The notes: generated by a model not told the origin, from the letters alone. A stretch of DNA of 64,000 nt from Actinacidiphila rubida (GCF_900110255.1 NZ_FODD01000026.1:82381-146380), one strand, 5' to 3'; shown: positions 34,669 to 44,428, counted from the first letter of the stretch. A program made the numbers and translations.

Positions 34669-35304
34669 TCACCGCTCGCCGCCCTCGCCCGCGGCGAGCG
34701 CGGGGTGGTCGCGGAGTTTGCGCAGGCCGCGGCTGGCCTGGCTCTTGACGTTCCCGGTCGTGCAGCCCAGCACGTCGGCGACCTGCTGCTCGCTGAGGTC
34801 CTCCCAGTAGCGCAGCACGACCACCGCCCTCATCCGCGGCGGGAGCGCGGCGAGGGCGGTGACCAGTGCGGTCCGGTTCTCGACGTCGGCGGTGGTCTCG
34901 GGCCGGCTCCGCTCCGGCAGCCGGGACGTGAGCAGGTGGACGACGCGGCGCCGGCGGAACCGGCTGAGGTTGTTGTTGGCCAGCGCGCGGTGGACGTAGG
35001 CGTCGGGCTCGTCGAGCCGGCTGATGCGCGGCCAGGCGAGATAGACCTTGGCGAGCGTCGTCTGGACCAGGTCCTCCGCCTCGTGGTGGTCGCCGGTCAG
35101 CAGGTAGGCGGTCCGCACCAGGCGCGGCCAGCGGGCCGCCGCCCAGGACTCGAAGTCCGGGTGGGCGCCCAGCGCGGCGCGGCCCCGGGACGGTACGTGT
35201 CCCGGAGCCGTGCCGCCGCGCGTGGACGCGGCGAGAGGGGGGCTCTCACAGGTGCGCAAGGACCGTGCCCGCGGCGTCGTACACGGTGACCTCGGGCGTC
35301 TCAC
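34669..35304 (-). CDS. SigE-family ECF RNA polymerase sigma factor
   Basis: Up to 211 residues from ATG 35304; that start overlaps the upstream gene by 59 bases, so a later start is possible. Core begins DFESWAAARWPRLVRTAYLLTGDHHEAEDLVQTTLAKVYLAW (sigma region 2) and ends with region 4 (LPPRMRAVVVLRYWEDLSEQQVADVLGCTTGNVKSQASRGLRKLRDH). This is the actinobacterial 'SigE family' of ECF sigma factors, usually paired with a one-pass membrane protein, as here. It is expected to direct a small envelope-response regulon. Confidence 0.9.
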   Translation of the reverse strand: MRRPRSPCTTPRARSLRTCESPPLAASTRGGTAPGHVPSRGRAALGAHPDFESWAAARWPRLVRTAYLLTGDHHEAEDLVQTTLAKVYLAWPRISRLDEPDAYVHRALANNNLSRFRRRRVVHLLTSRLPERSRPETTADVENRTALVTALAALPPRMRAVVVLRYWEDLSEQQVADVLGCTTGNVKSQASRGLRKLRDHPALAAGEGGER

Positions 35305-35842
35305 CGGGGAACTGGGTGGTGGGCGGGCCCCAGACGTACCCGGTCGCGTAGCCGGGGTGGCCGGCGAGCGTGACCACGTGGACCTGGTAGGTGACGCCTC
35401 CGGCCGTCACCGTCATGCGGGCCGCCCGGCCGTCGCCGATGTACAGCGGGGAGTACAGGGTGCCGGACGCGTCGCCGTCGGACTGCAGGCTCACCGTGCC
35501 CGCGGGCTGGTTGCCGTCCGACACGCTCTTGCAGCTGACCCACAGGGACGGCGTGCCGACGCACCGCTCGGTGCGGGTGAGCTTCAGGTACTGGCCGTGG
35601 CCGGCGTCCACCAGCTGCCCGGGCCGCACCACCTGCACGGCCGGCGCGCCGGCCGTCGAGACGGCCGCGGCGGCCCGGGCGGGCGCGGCGGCGGCCCGGG
35701 CGGGCGCGGCGGCGGCCCGGGCGGCGGCGGGGACGGCGGCGTGGGCGGCCGGGGCGGGGGCCGCGGACGCGTGAGCGGCGGTCGCGCCGAGCGTGGCCGT
35801 CGCAGCGAGGGCCGCGGCGGATGCGAGGGTGCGCAGGTTCAT
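35246..35842 (-). CDS. secreted paralogue of the sigma-locus sensor domain
   Basis: 198 residues from ATG 35842. Clear signal peptide (NLRTLASAAALAATATLGATAAHASA), an Ala/Pro/Arg repeat linker (AAAPARAAAAPARAAAAV), then the domain seen in the membrane protein two genes downstream: VVRPGQLVDAGHGQYLKLTRTERCV, LWVSCKSVSDGNQPAGTVS, ARMTVTAGG, GYATGYVWGP, VTVYDAAGTVLAHL. Two cysteines are at equivalent places. It is exported without an anchor. The 3' end overlaps the long version of the sigma gene, suggesting one operon: secreted domain, sigma factor, anchored domain. Confidence 0.75.
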   Translation of the reverse strand: MNLRTLASAAALAATATLGATAAHASAAPAPAAHAAVPAAARAAAAPARAAAAPARAAAAVSTAGAPAVQVVRPGQLVDAGHGQYLKLTRTERCVGTPSLWVSCKSVSDGNQPAGTVSLQSDGDASGTLYSPLYIGDGRAARMTVTAGGVTYQVHVVTLAGHPGYATGYVWGPPTTQFPGETPEVTVYDAAGTVLAHL

Positions 35843-35992
35843 GATGCTCCTTCGATACGGTCGTTCCGGTCGCGCGGAGGACCGGGCGCCTCGTTCCTCC
35901 ACCCCCTTCACTCCCGTGGCGCCGACGAGGTTGCACGGCGGGCGGGACTCCTTCTCCGCGGCTTCCCCAACACCCTTGGCAGCCGGGTCCGT

Positions 35993-37468
35993 TCAGCCGA
36001 TGGTGACGACCCGGGCCCAGGACGGCGGGGTGTCCGGGACGTACACGGAGTCGTCCTCGTGCACACGGCGGGGCGGACGGGGGAAGAGGCCGACGACGGT
36101 GCGGCACGGCGGCTGTTCGGAGGGCCACGGCGTCTGCCCGTCCGTCAGCGCCACGACCACGTCCGGGCGGGGCCGGGACCGCAGGGCGCGGGTGAACCCG
36201 GAGCGCAGGTCCGTGCCCCCGCCGCCGACCAGCTCGATGCCCTCGGCCCGGCAGATCGGGACGGCGATCCCGGCGGCCGCGTCGCAGGAGACGACCGAGA
36301 CCAGGTCGCGCCGCCCGCCCACTGCCCGCGAGATCGCCGCCACCTCCAGCAGCGCGCCGCCCAGTTCGGCGTCGCTCACCGACCCCGAGGTGTCGATCAC
36401 GACGCAGACCCGCGGCGGCATGCGGCGCAGGCTCGGCAGCAGCACGCCGGGAACGGCCGTGCCCCGCCGGGACGGGCGCCCGTAGCTGTGGTCCTCGCCG
36501 ACCCCGGGCGCGCCCGCCGCCGCGCGGACCGCGGCGCCCAGCAACTGCCGCCAGGGCTGCGGCGGATGGAACGCCTCGTCGGCCCACCGGCGCCAGCCCT
36601 GCGGGGCGTCCCCCGGCCGCCCCTTGATCCCCTCGGCGACCCGGAACCGGATCGCGTCCTGCTGCTGCCTGCTCAGCCCGTGCGCCCCGTCCGGCCCCAG
36701 GTCCCACGGCCGGACGTGCCCGTCGGCACCGCTGCCGCAGTCGAGCCAGGCCAGGTCCGCGTGGGGCCCGGACATCGACGCCCGCCGCAGGTACTCCTCC
36801 ATCAGCAGCCCCTCGTCCAGCCGCAGCAGCGACGGCAGCACGGCGCCCGCGGGCCGGGGCAGCCCGTCGCCGTAGATGTCGTCGTTGATCTCGAAGTCGG
36901 CGGCGATGTTGCGGCGCAGCTTCTCCCCCGGCCCGTACGCCTCGTGCTCCCGCGCGTACCGCTCACCCCGCCCGTGGTGGTCCCGCAGCAGGTGCGACAC
37001 CTCGTGCACCCAGACGCCCGCCAGCTCCTCCGGCGGGATGCGGGCGACGAACGCCGGGGAGACGTAGCAGCGCCAGTGCGCGTCGACCGCCATCGTCGGC
37101 ACCGACCGGTCCTCCACCACCCGCAGGGCGAAGAGGGCCGCGGCGAGGTACGGACGGACCTTCACCGCGTGCAGGCGGGCGGCGAGCAACTTCTCCATGT
37201 CGAGGGGAAGTCCGGGCGACGGGGCGAGGCCGGACGCGGCGGGGCGGTACGGGGCGCCGGCGGAGGGGTGACGGGCGCCGGGACGGGCGGGCGGCGCCGG
37301 GACGGCGGACGGGCCCGGGCGGGGCGGGGCGGGCTTGGGCCGCGCGGGCGTGGGGGCGGGCCGCGGGGGCGCGGGCCGTGGCCGTTCGGAGTGCGGCCCC
37401 GGGCCGGGTCGCGCGGGCTGGGGCGCGGGCTTCGCGTGCGGCAGCGGCCGCCCCTCGGGCGCCGTCAT
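35993..37468 (-). CDS. DUF2201-like protein: HExxH metallopeptidase-like domain plus VWA-like domain
   Basis: 491 residues from ATG 37468; ATGA overlaps the MoxR stop. A Pro/Arg-rich disordered first 80 residues precede a helical domain with VWVHEVSHLLRDHHGRG (HEVSH at about 155-159, a zinc-metallopeptidase-type HExxH). The C-terminal VWA-like domain starts at CVVIDTSGSVSDAEL (DxSxS MIDAS) and includes GGGGTDLRSGF and VVALTDGQTPWP. The pairing with a MoxR ATPase is standard: MoxR energises metal insertion or remodelling by the VWA partner. Substrate unknown. Confidence 0.87.
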   Translation of the reverse strand: MTAPEGRPLPHAKPAPQPARPGPGPHSERPRPAPPRPAPTPARPKPAPPRPGPSAVPAPPARPGARHPSAGAPYRPAASGLAPSPGLPLDMEKLLAARLHAVKVRPYLAAALFALRVVEDRSVPTMAVDAHWRCYVSPAFVARIPPEELAGVWVHEVSHLLRDHHGRGERYAREHEAYGPGEKLRRNIAADFEINDDIYGDGLPRPAGAVLPSLLRLDEGLLMEEYLRRASMSGPHADLAWLDCGSGADGHVRPWDLGPDGAHGLSRQQQDAIRFRVAEGIKGRPGDAPQGWRRWADEAFHPPQPWRQLLGAAVRAAAGAPGVGEDHSYGRPSRRGTAVPGVLLPSLRRMPPRVCVVIDTSGSVSDAELGGALLEVAAISRAVGGRRDLVSVVSCDAAAGIAVPICRAEGIELVGGGGTDLRSGFTRALRSRPRPDVVVALTDGQTPWPSEQPPCRTVVGLFPRPPRRVHEDDSVYVPDTPPSWARVVTIG

Positions 37469-38829
37469 CGCCGCACCGGCGCGCGTCGTGCGTCCGCCGC
37501 GGCCTTCGCGGCCGCGACCCGCTCCACCGACCGGTCCGCCCGCCGGGAGAGGCCGATCACATCGGTGAGGCGCACCACGGCCTCCGGCACCTCCCAGTCG
37601 TCGCGCCGCAGTCCGGCCAGTGCCGTCGCGGGCGCGACGAGAAGATCCGGGGCGCCGGTCTCCAGCGCGCGGACCAGCACCGCCCACCCCGCCTCCCAGC
37701 GTTCCCGCACCGGCCGCGCCCCCACCGCCGCGACCACCGCCTCCAGGGCCGCCTGGCGCAGATCGCCCCGCTCGGGCAGGTCCGCCGCGGCCGGGTCGGC
37801 GAGCAGGGACTCCGGGTCCGGCAGCTCCATCCGGTCCAGATGCGCGAGGAGTTCGAGTCCCGGTCCGTCCCCGACCGCACCCCGCACCACCAGCGCCAGC
37901 ACCTCCCGGGAGACGCCGGCGGCCGTGCCGAACGCCAGCAGCGTCAGCGCGGCCTCCCAGCTGCGCGGCGACGGCCAGGCGCCGCCGCGGCGGGTCTCGG
38001 TGCTCGGCAGCCGGTGGATCAGCGTCGGCCGCGCCTCCAGGAAGCCGCAGACCGCGGTCCGGGCGTACGCCACCGCGTCGGGCAGCCGTTCCGGAACCAG
38101 CCGGGGCAGCTCGGCCCGGGGCCAGGTCCCGCCCAGCCCGCGCACTACCACCTCGCGGTCGTGCACCCAGTACAAGTGCACGAACCGGTTGGCCAGCGGC
38201 GGGCTCAGCTCCCAGCCGTCCGCCGCCGAGGCGCGCGGATTCGCGGCGGCCACGATCCTTACGCCCGGCGGCAGTTGGAGCGCGCCGACCCTTCGCTCCA
38301 GGACGACGCGGAGCAGCGCGGCCTGAACGGCCGGGGTGGCGGTGGAGAGTTCGTCGAGGAAGAGCAACCCCCGTCCGGCCCGCACGAGTTCGACGGCCCA
38401 CTTCGGCGGCGCCATCGGCACGCCCCGCACCTCCGGGTCGTCGCCGACGATGGGCAGCCCGGAGAAGTCCGTCGGCTCGTGGACGCTGGCGATGACGGTC
38501 GTCAGCGGGAGGTCGAGGGTGGCGGCGAGGTGCGTCAAGGCCGCCGTCTTGCCGATGCCCGGCTCGCCCCAGAGCAGCACGGGCAGGTCGGCGGCGACGG
38601 CCAGGGTGAGGGCCTCCAGCTGCTCGTCGGGGCGCGGCTCCGTGGTGGTCGTCCGGAGCAGGGTCAACAGATCGTCGGCGAGCACGAGTTGGGGATCGGG
38701 GACGAGCGCGCGGGGTTCCCGGGCGGCGGGTTCGGGGACGGCGGGTTCGGGGACGGCGGCGGGCTCGGCCGTCACGGCTTCGGCCGTCGCGGGCTCAACG
38801 GGCGCGGGCAGGAGGGTGCTGGAAGTCAT
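37465..38829 (-). CDS. MoxR-family AAA+ ATPase
   Basis: 454 residues from ATG 38829 (AGGTGA before it). After a 45-residue Ala/Pro/Glu-rich leader: Walker A GEPGIGKTAA (about 88-97), VHEPTDFSGLPIVGD, Walker B RGLLFLDELSTATPAVQAALLRV, sensor 1 AAANPRASAADGWELSPPLANRF. This is the MoxR (clade 7) type. Co-translated with the VWA gene downstream and preceded on the same strand by the frameshifted third gene, 215 bases away. Confidence 0.9.
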   Translation of the reverse strand: MTSSTLLPAPVEPATAEAVTAEPAAVPEPAVPEPAAREPRALVPDPQLVLADDLLTLLRTTTTEPRPDEQLEALTLAVAADLPVLLWGEPGIGKTAALTHLAATLDLPLTTVIASVHEPTDFSGLPIVGDDPEVRGVPMAPPKWAVELVRAGRGLLFLDELSTATPAVQAALLRVVLERRVGALQLPPGVRIVAAANPRASAADGWELSPPLANRFVHLYWVHDREVVVRGLGGTWPRAELPRLVPERLPDAVAYARTAVCGFLEARPTLIHRLPSTETRRGGAWPSPRSWEAALTLLAFGTAAGVSREVLALVVRGAVGDGPGLELLAHLDRMELPDPESLLADPAAADLPERGDLRQAALEAVVAAVGARPVRERWEAGWAVLVRALETGAPDLLVAPATALAGLRRDDWEVPEAVVRLTDVIGLSRRADRSVERVAAAKAAADARRAPVRR

Positions 38830-39044
38830 GGCATCACCTGGTGTGGGAAGGGAGGACGAGGACGCCCGTCCTCCGGGCGGTGGCAGGGGCGGGCCGGGTC
38901 GGCCCGTGAGGGCGGCACGCGCCGGGCGGGTGCGTGCCGGGGGGCTGCGGCAGGTTCGGCGGGAACGCCGGGACGGTCAGGACGGATCGGCTGACGGGCG
39001 ACGGCGGCCGGGCGACCGGACGGACTCGCGCGGCCGCGCGGTCG

Positions 39045-40606
39045 TCAGACCGGCCGGCGCCGGGGCACGGCGGGCGGGAACAGGCCGGCTCGCGGTCGCG
39101 TCCGGGTCCTCCGTTTGTGGTTCAGCACGGGAGGTGTGCGGCGGTCGAGCCGCGGCCGGTGGCCGGACGCCGTGCCTCCCGCGCCGGACGCGTCGCCGTT
39201 TGCGGCCCGGGCGGCCGCTCCGGCCGCGGCCGGGTGGACGGCGACCAGCCCGGAGCGGAACAGCCCGTGCGCGACGCGCCCGGCCGCGGCCGCCTCCAGT
39301 TCCTCCCGGAGCGGCCCCTCACGCAGGATCGCGGCGGGTCCGAGCAGCCCTTCGAGCACGTCGAGCGCCCCGGCGACGTCACCGTGACCGAGCCGCTCCC
39401 GCACCGCGGGCAGCGCCTCGGGCTCGCGGTGCGCCACGTCGATCGCCCGCAGGCACGGCAGCGCCGGGCCGCCGAGCGCCACCAGCAGTTCCTCGCCGCG
39501 CAGTTCGGCGGGGTCGTGGTCGACGGCCGTCAGAGCCCCGTCGCGCAGCGCGATCCGGTGGACCGCGCCGCGGCACTCGACCCGGTGCGGGTCGGCCGCG
39601 GCGGGCGCCACGGCTTCGAGGGCCCCCGGGGTATCCGGGGCCGGGCCGCGGCCCGCACCGTTCTGCGGGGCGACGTCCCGCAACGCCGTCGCGACGAGCG
39701 GATGCAGCCGGTCGAGGGCGACGAGCCCTGCCCGCAGCAGTTCCAGATCCGGGAGGGCCCGGGCCGCCGCCTCCGGCAGCAGCGGCAGATCGTCGACCTC
39801 CCGCGACGACGGTGCCGGCCGCAGCGGCCGGGCCGTCGGGGCATGGCTGCCGTCGGGGGCGACGAGGTCGAACGCGGCGCGATGGCGGGGTCCGAGCCGC
39901 ACGGCGAAGGCCCCGCGGGGACGCCCCTCGGCCGCGAGCAGCACCTCGGCCTCGGCGGCCCACCGTTCCGGCGCCCACCCGGCGTCGCCGGTCAGGTCGT
40001 GCGCGCCGTCGCACCCCTCGGCGGCGCACGCCGGTCCGTCCGGCGCCGGTGATGTCAACCCGCCGGTTCGCAGGGCGAGTTCGCCGATGCGCGTGGCGTC
40101 CCAGAGGTGCCGGTGCAGGTCGAGACGGAACCGCCGGTCGGGATGCGGGTGCGGGTGGTGGTGCGCGGCGGCGTCCGCGGACGCGGCGGCCTCGTCCCAC
40201 AGCGCGAGGGACAGCCGCTGACCGGTGTCGGCCCAGGCGGGCGGCGTCCGTACGACCAGCTGGGGCGAGGTGCCGGCGTGGCCCCCGTACCGGGCGAGGG
40301 AGAGCGTCAGGCCGGGCCGGAGCCGTCCGTCAGGGGCGATCCGGGGCAGGTGCCAGCGCAGCAGATCCGGCGCCAGCCGGCGCAGGTCCGCCCGGAGGCG
40401 TCGGGTGAGTTCGGTGCCGTGGCGGTCGCGCACGGCGCGCAGATCGGATCGGCGTCGACCCGGGCGGCGGCGCAGGCCCCCGCCCAGTCCCCCACCGCAC
40501 GCCGTGCGGTCGCGGTCTCGATCATGGACGGTGGCACGGCGTACGCGCGCACGCGCCGCCACATCAGAAGCCGGGCGGGAATCGTGTTCGCGAAGTGAGC
40601 TGCCAT
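39045..40606 (-). pseudogene. conserved protein of the MoxR/VWA locus, interrupted by a frameshift
   Basis: The C-terminal about 465 residues are open in one frame (from about 40450 down to 39045), but the natural N-terminus is in another frame: from ATG 40606, MAAHFANTIPARLLMWRRVRAYAVPPSMIETATARRAVGDW is read, ending near RVDAD. Joining the two gives GACAAARVDAD then DLRAVRDRHGTELTRRLRADLRRLAPDLLRWHLPR, a continuous protein. The switch needs one extra base (or two fewer) near 40440-40455. It may be a sequencing error, a recent mutation or, less likely, programmed. Streptomyces carry such proteins upstream of MoxR and VWA partners. The role is unknown. Confidence 0.7.
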
Positions 40607-40920
40607 CAGCACTCACCTTGCGCGAACGATTCCCCCGATCCGGACGAGGAGTTGGTGTTCATCCCCGGCATCATAAGCACCCCGCCCGCCATCCGTCAGT
40701 CCCCTTTTCCGCGGTCCCGCTTGCCCGCCGGCCCGCCGTCCGGCGACGGAGGGGCACGGCGGCTGTGTCCCTGCCGCCCGGAGAGCCCCGAGGAACGCAT
40801 CCGTCCGCAACGGCGCCGCCCGCATCTGTTCACCTGAGTGCGACCGGAGACTCCCTCAGGCAACAGAGGCCACTGCTAGCGTCATTCGCACATGCGTTCA
40901 CACCAGGGGTGGGGATCTCG
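40607..40920. other. divergent promoter region
   Basis: 314 bases between divergent genes. TAGCGT near 40876 could be a -10 for the forward gene. No repeats or RNA are apparent. Confidence 0.4.
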
Positions 40921-43185
40921 ATGCGTAGACGACTGTGGCCATCCGGCATACCCAAGGGGCGGTTCCGGGCGTGGCCTGCGGCTCTTGCGACAGGCGTACT
41001 GCTCGCGGTGCTGCCGGTGTCGGCGGCCGGCGCGCAGTCGGCCGGGAAGCCGGACGTCCCCGCGCCACAAGTGCCCACAGCCCAGGGCTTCGTGGCATCA
41101 GGCACACCCGCGTGCTCGACCGACAAGAGCGCGCCGACCGTCCTGGGCGATCCGACTCCACAGCTGACTGCGGTGGTTCACGCAGCGGCGGGCGGTGCCC
41201 AACCAGCACTGCTGAAGGCGAACTTCGTCATCCAGGCCCACCAGACGTCGACGCCGGCATGGGTCGCGGCCGTGCCGGCCCCGTCGAGCGCGGGCACGGC
41301 CACGGATGGCCAGGAGGTGAGCGCGTCGGTCGCGACCCCGCTGTCCGATGGCACGCTGTACCGGATGGCGGCCTCCACCTGGTCGTACACCAGCGACGGC
41401 ACGCAGCACGTCAGCTCGCCGAGCACCGCCACCACCGCGGGGTGGTGCTACTTCACCGTGGACACCACCGCGCCGCTCGCGCCGACGGTCACCTTCGGCG
41501 GGCCGTACACCCCCTGCGGCGCGGACGACTGCGCGGCCCACGGCGGCCCCGGCGTCCCCGGCACGTTCACGTTCTCGCCCGGGGCGGGGGACTCAGGCGT
41601 CGTGGCGTACGAGTACTGGCTCGCCGGCTCGGCCACGGTCGAGGTTCCGGGCTCTCCCGCGACCGTGACGATCGCACCGAGCTCCGAGGGAACGGCCGCG
41701 CTGACCGTGCGGGCCCAGGACGCGACCGGCGCCTGGGGAGCGCAGACGCAGGTACTGTTCCGCGTTGCCCCGCCCGCTCCGTCCGTGGGCCTCTGGCACT
41801 TCGACGACGGGCGGCCCGGCGACACCTCGACGGTCGCGGCCGACACCGCCACGGGCGCCGGCGACCGCCACGCGGCGGCGCTGTCCGCCACGGGCGCGGA
41901 CTGGTCCGCACAAGGCCGGCGGGGTGACGGCGACGAGTCCCTCGCTCTGGACGGGACGTCAGGTCACGCCGCGACGGACAGCCAGGTCCTCGACCCGGCC
42001 TCGTCCTTCGCCGTGTCCGCATGGGTGTTCCCCTTCGACCTGACTCAGGACCGCACCGTCCTGTCCCAGACCGGCGACGACGGCTCGGGCTTCGCCCTGA
42101 GCTATGCCGCGGCCGATCACGCCTGGCAGTTCACGTATGCATGGCACGACACCGGCGGGACCAGGCACGTCGCCTACGCCCGGGCGACGGCGGGTGCCGA
42201 GCGCGTATGGACCCAGCTCGCCGGCTCCTACGACTCCGTCGCCCACACCCTCACGCTCTACATGAACGGTCGTCCGCAAGGTTCCCCCACCACGCTCCCG
42301 GCCACCGCGGCGGCTCAAGCGATCTCCGGGGACGTGGAGTTCGGGCGGGGTACCGTCGGCGGCGCCGCCGGGTCGTACGGCGCCTACTGGCACGGCCTCC
42401 TCGACGAGGTGCGGGTCTGGCAACGGACACTGTCCGCAGCCGACGCCGTTCAGGAGGCCCGCCTGGAGGACCCCGCCACCGGTGCCGTGGACGTCGCGCG
42501 GGTCGCCGCGTGGAACGCGGCGGGCGCGAGCGGCACCACGCTGCCCGACACCACAACGGGCTACGGCCGCACCCTCACCACGGAAGGCGGCGCCCTGCTG
42601 GACGGCGACTCCCTCGTCCTTGACGGTGTGGACGACGCGGCCGGAACGCCCGGTCCCGTGGTGGACGACAGCGGGTCCTTCACCGTCAGCGTCGTCGCCC
42701 AGCCGGACCTGTCGGTGATCGCCGGCAAGCCCGACGGGTGGATGGGTCAGGTCGCCGGACAGAGCTCGGCGGACGGCTCGGCGTGGGGCATCTGGTACCA
42801 GGTCGTAGGCCACGAGGACTTCCCCGACCCCGACTCCGACGGCACCCTGTCCGTCCCCGTCACCACCTGGCTCCTCGGGCGGATGGGGAACGACGGCGCC
42901 TTCACCGGGGTGAGGTCCCAGGACGTCACGGAGTGGACCCCTGGAAGCGTGAGCCTTCCGGTGCGGGTGACGGGCGTCTTGGACGCCCAGGCGGGCACGG
43001 CCTCGCTCTTCACCGGCGCCGCCCGGACCGGCGGCGGGCCCTTCACCCCGGTGCCCGGCGCCGGCGACCTCATCGTGGGGAAGGCCCACGTCAACGGCGC
43101 CTGGACCGCCTACTTCCCGGGCCGCGTCACGTCACTGGACGTGTGGGCCGGCGCGATGAGCGACACCCGGATCCCTTCCGCCTGA
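40921..43185 (+). CDS. secreted LamG (concanavalin A-like) domain protein
   Basis: 754 residues from ATG 40921. Signal peptide WPAALATGVLLAVLPVSAAGA. An Ig/FN-like N-terminal half has SDGTLYRMAASTWSYTSDG and TVDTTAPLAPTV. The first LamG domain reads GLWHFDDGRPGDTS... SFAVSAWVFPFDLTQDRTVLSQTG... YWHGLLDEVRVWQRTLSAADA. A second LamG-like domain follows (LVLDGVDDAAGTPGPVVDDSGSFTVSVV... VTSLDVWAGAMSDTRI). It is likely a cell-surface or extracellular carbohydrate- or protein-binding scaffold; no catalytic domain is attached. The Streptomyces relatives often carry a longer C-terminal part; here it ends right after LamG 2. Confidence 0.83.
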   Translation: MRRRLWPSGIPKGRFRAWPAALATGVLLAVLPVSAAGAQSAGKPDVPAPQVPTAQGFVASGTPACSTDKSAPTVLGDPTPQLTAVVHAAAGGAQPALLKANFVIQAHQTSTPAWVAAVPAPSSAGTATDGQEVSASVATPLSDGTLYRMAASTWSYTSDGTQHVSSPSTATTAGWCYFTVDTTAPLAPTVTFGGPYTPCGADDCAAHGGPGVPGTFTFSPGAGDSGVVAYEYWLAGSATVEVPGSPATVTIAPSSEGTAALTVRAQDATGAWGAQTQVLFRVAPPAPSVGLWHFDDGRPGDTSTVAADTATGAGDRHAAALSATGADWSAQGRRGDGDESLALDGTSGHAATDSQVLDPASSFAVSAWVFPFDLTQDRTVLSQTGDDGSGFALSYAAADHAWQFTYAWHDTGGTRHVAYARATAGAERVWTQLAGSYDSVAHTLTLYMNGRPQGSPTTLPATAAAQAISGDVEFGRGTVGGAAGSYGAYWHGLLDEVRVWQRTLSAADAVQEARLEDPATGAVDVARVAAWNAAGASGTTLPDTTTGYGRTLTTEGGALLDGDSLVLDGVDDAAGTPGPVVDDSGSFTVSVVAQPDLSVIAGKPDGWMGQVAGQSSADGSAWGIWYQVVGHEDFPDPDSDGTLSVPVTTWLLGRMGNDGAFTGVRSQDVTEWTPGSVSLPVRVTGVLDAQAGTASLFTGAARTGGGPFTPVPGAGDLIVGKAHVNGAWTAYFPGRVTSLDVWAGAMSDTRIPSA

Positions 43186-43354
43186 CCGACGGCCGAGTCG
43201 CCGCACGGTGGCCGCGCACCCCTGTCCCGTTGCGGCAGGGGCGCGCGGCTCTCGCTGGGAGCTCCGGGAGGCCGACCAGCGGCACCTGCCCGCGCCGTTC
43301 GGGCGCGAACTCGCCGTCTCCGTGCGGCTGCGCCGCCCGGGAAGCGTCCGCGGG

Positions 43355-44428
43355 TCAGGGGGTCACACGGTGCAGGGCCGTCAGGGCCGTGCGGACGGAT
43401 GTGGCGATGAGGGCGTCGTCGGAGGCGGCGGCCGGGTCGTCGCGGTCGGTGAGGACGGAGACGAGGATCGGGGCGCCGGCGGGGGGCCAGGCGACGGCGA
43501 TGTCGTTGCGGGTGCCGTGGCCGCCGCTGCCGGTCTTGTCCGCGGCCTTCCAGCCCTTGGGGAGGGCCGCTCGGACGTAGGGGCCGCCGGTGGTGTTGCG
43601 GAGCATCCAGTCGGTGAGCCGGGCGCGGTGGGCGGCGGGCAGGGCGGTGCCGAGGAGGAGGGTGCGCAGGTCCGCGGCGAGGGCGCGGGCCGTGCTGGTG
43701 TCGCGCGGGTCGCCGGGGGTGGCCTCGTTCAGGGCCGGCTCGGTGCGGTTGACGTGGGTCGTCGTGTCACCGAGGGCCGTGACCGCCCTCTGCAGGCCCG
43801 CGGGACCGCCGAGTTCGCGCAGCATCAGGTTCTCCGCGGTGTTGTCGCTGTGCTGGAGGGCGGCGGCGATCACGTCGCGCAGCGGCATGCCGTGGTCGAC
43901 GTGCTGGGAGGTGATCGGGGCGTGGTCGAGGAGGTCGGACCGGCTGTAGGTGAGGGTGCGGGCCAGGTCCGCGTCGTCGTCCTGGCGCAGCAGCGCACCG
44001 GCGGCCAGCACCTTGGCGGTCGAGCACATCGCGAAACGGCGGTCGGCGCCGTAGGTGACGGAGCGGCCCGAGCCGGTGTCGAGGACGAACAGCCCGAGGT
44101 GCGCGTGGAAGCGCTGCTCCAGCTCCCGGAACGCGTGGTCCGTCGACGGCGACGACGAGGCTGAAGCTGACGCGGACGCGGACCCCGGGGCGGCCGAACC
44201 CGTCGCGGTCGCCGTCTCCTCGCCCGCCCCCGGCGCCCGGCCCGCCGTCCCCGGCCCGCCCCCGCACCCGCTCAGCGCCCCGAGTGCCAGGGCCACGCCC
44301 GCCGCGGTGGCACCCGCGCGGGTGCGCCGAAGCACGCCGGTCCGAGACGCACCGGTCCGAGGTGACCGAGGTGGCCGAGGTGCGCCGGTCCGAGGCGTGG
44401 AGCGGAAACGGCGTGCGGAACGGCCCAT
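43355..44428 (-). CDS. class A beta-lactamase, lipoprotein type
   Basis: 357 residues from ATG 44428. Long N-terminal Arg/Thr-rich region, then a hydrophobic stretch ending in lipobox ALGALSGC, so probably membrane-anchored. Catalytic motifs in order: FAMCSTAKVLAAG (S70xxK), ALQHSDNTAENLMLRELGG (SDN loop), RTEPALNEATPGDPRDTST (E166xxxN), and ADKTGSGGHGTRNDIAV (KTG). A Ser/Ala low-complexity linker (SASASASASSSPS) lies before the domain. Hydrolyses beta-lactams in the extracytoplasmic space; streptomycetes commonly have such enzymes. No beta-lactam-responsive regulator is adjacent. Confidence 0.93.
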   Translation of the reverse strand: MGRSARRFRSTPRTGAPRPPRSPRTGASRTGVLRRTRAGATAAGVALALGALSGCGGGPGTAGRAPGAGEETATATGSAAPGSASASASASSSPSTDHAFRELEQRFHAHLGLFVLDTGSGRSVTYGADRRFAMCSTAKVLAAGALLRQDDDADLARTLTYSRSDLLDHAPITSQHVDHGMPLRDVIAAALQHSDNTAENLMLRELGGPAGLQRAVTALGDTTTHVNRTEPALNEATPGDPRDTSTARALAADLRTLLLGTALPAAHRARLTDWMLRNTTGGPYVRAALPKGWKAADKTGSGGHGTRNDIAVAWPPAGAPILVSVLTDRDDPAAASDDALIATSVRTALTALHRVTP

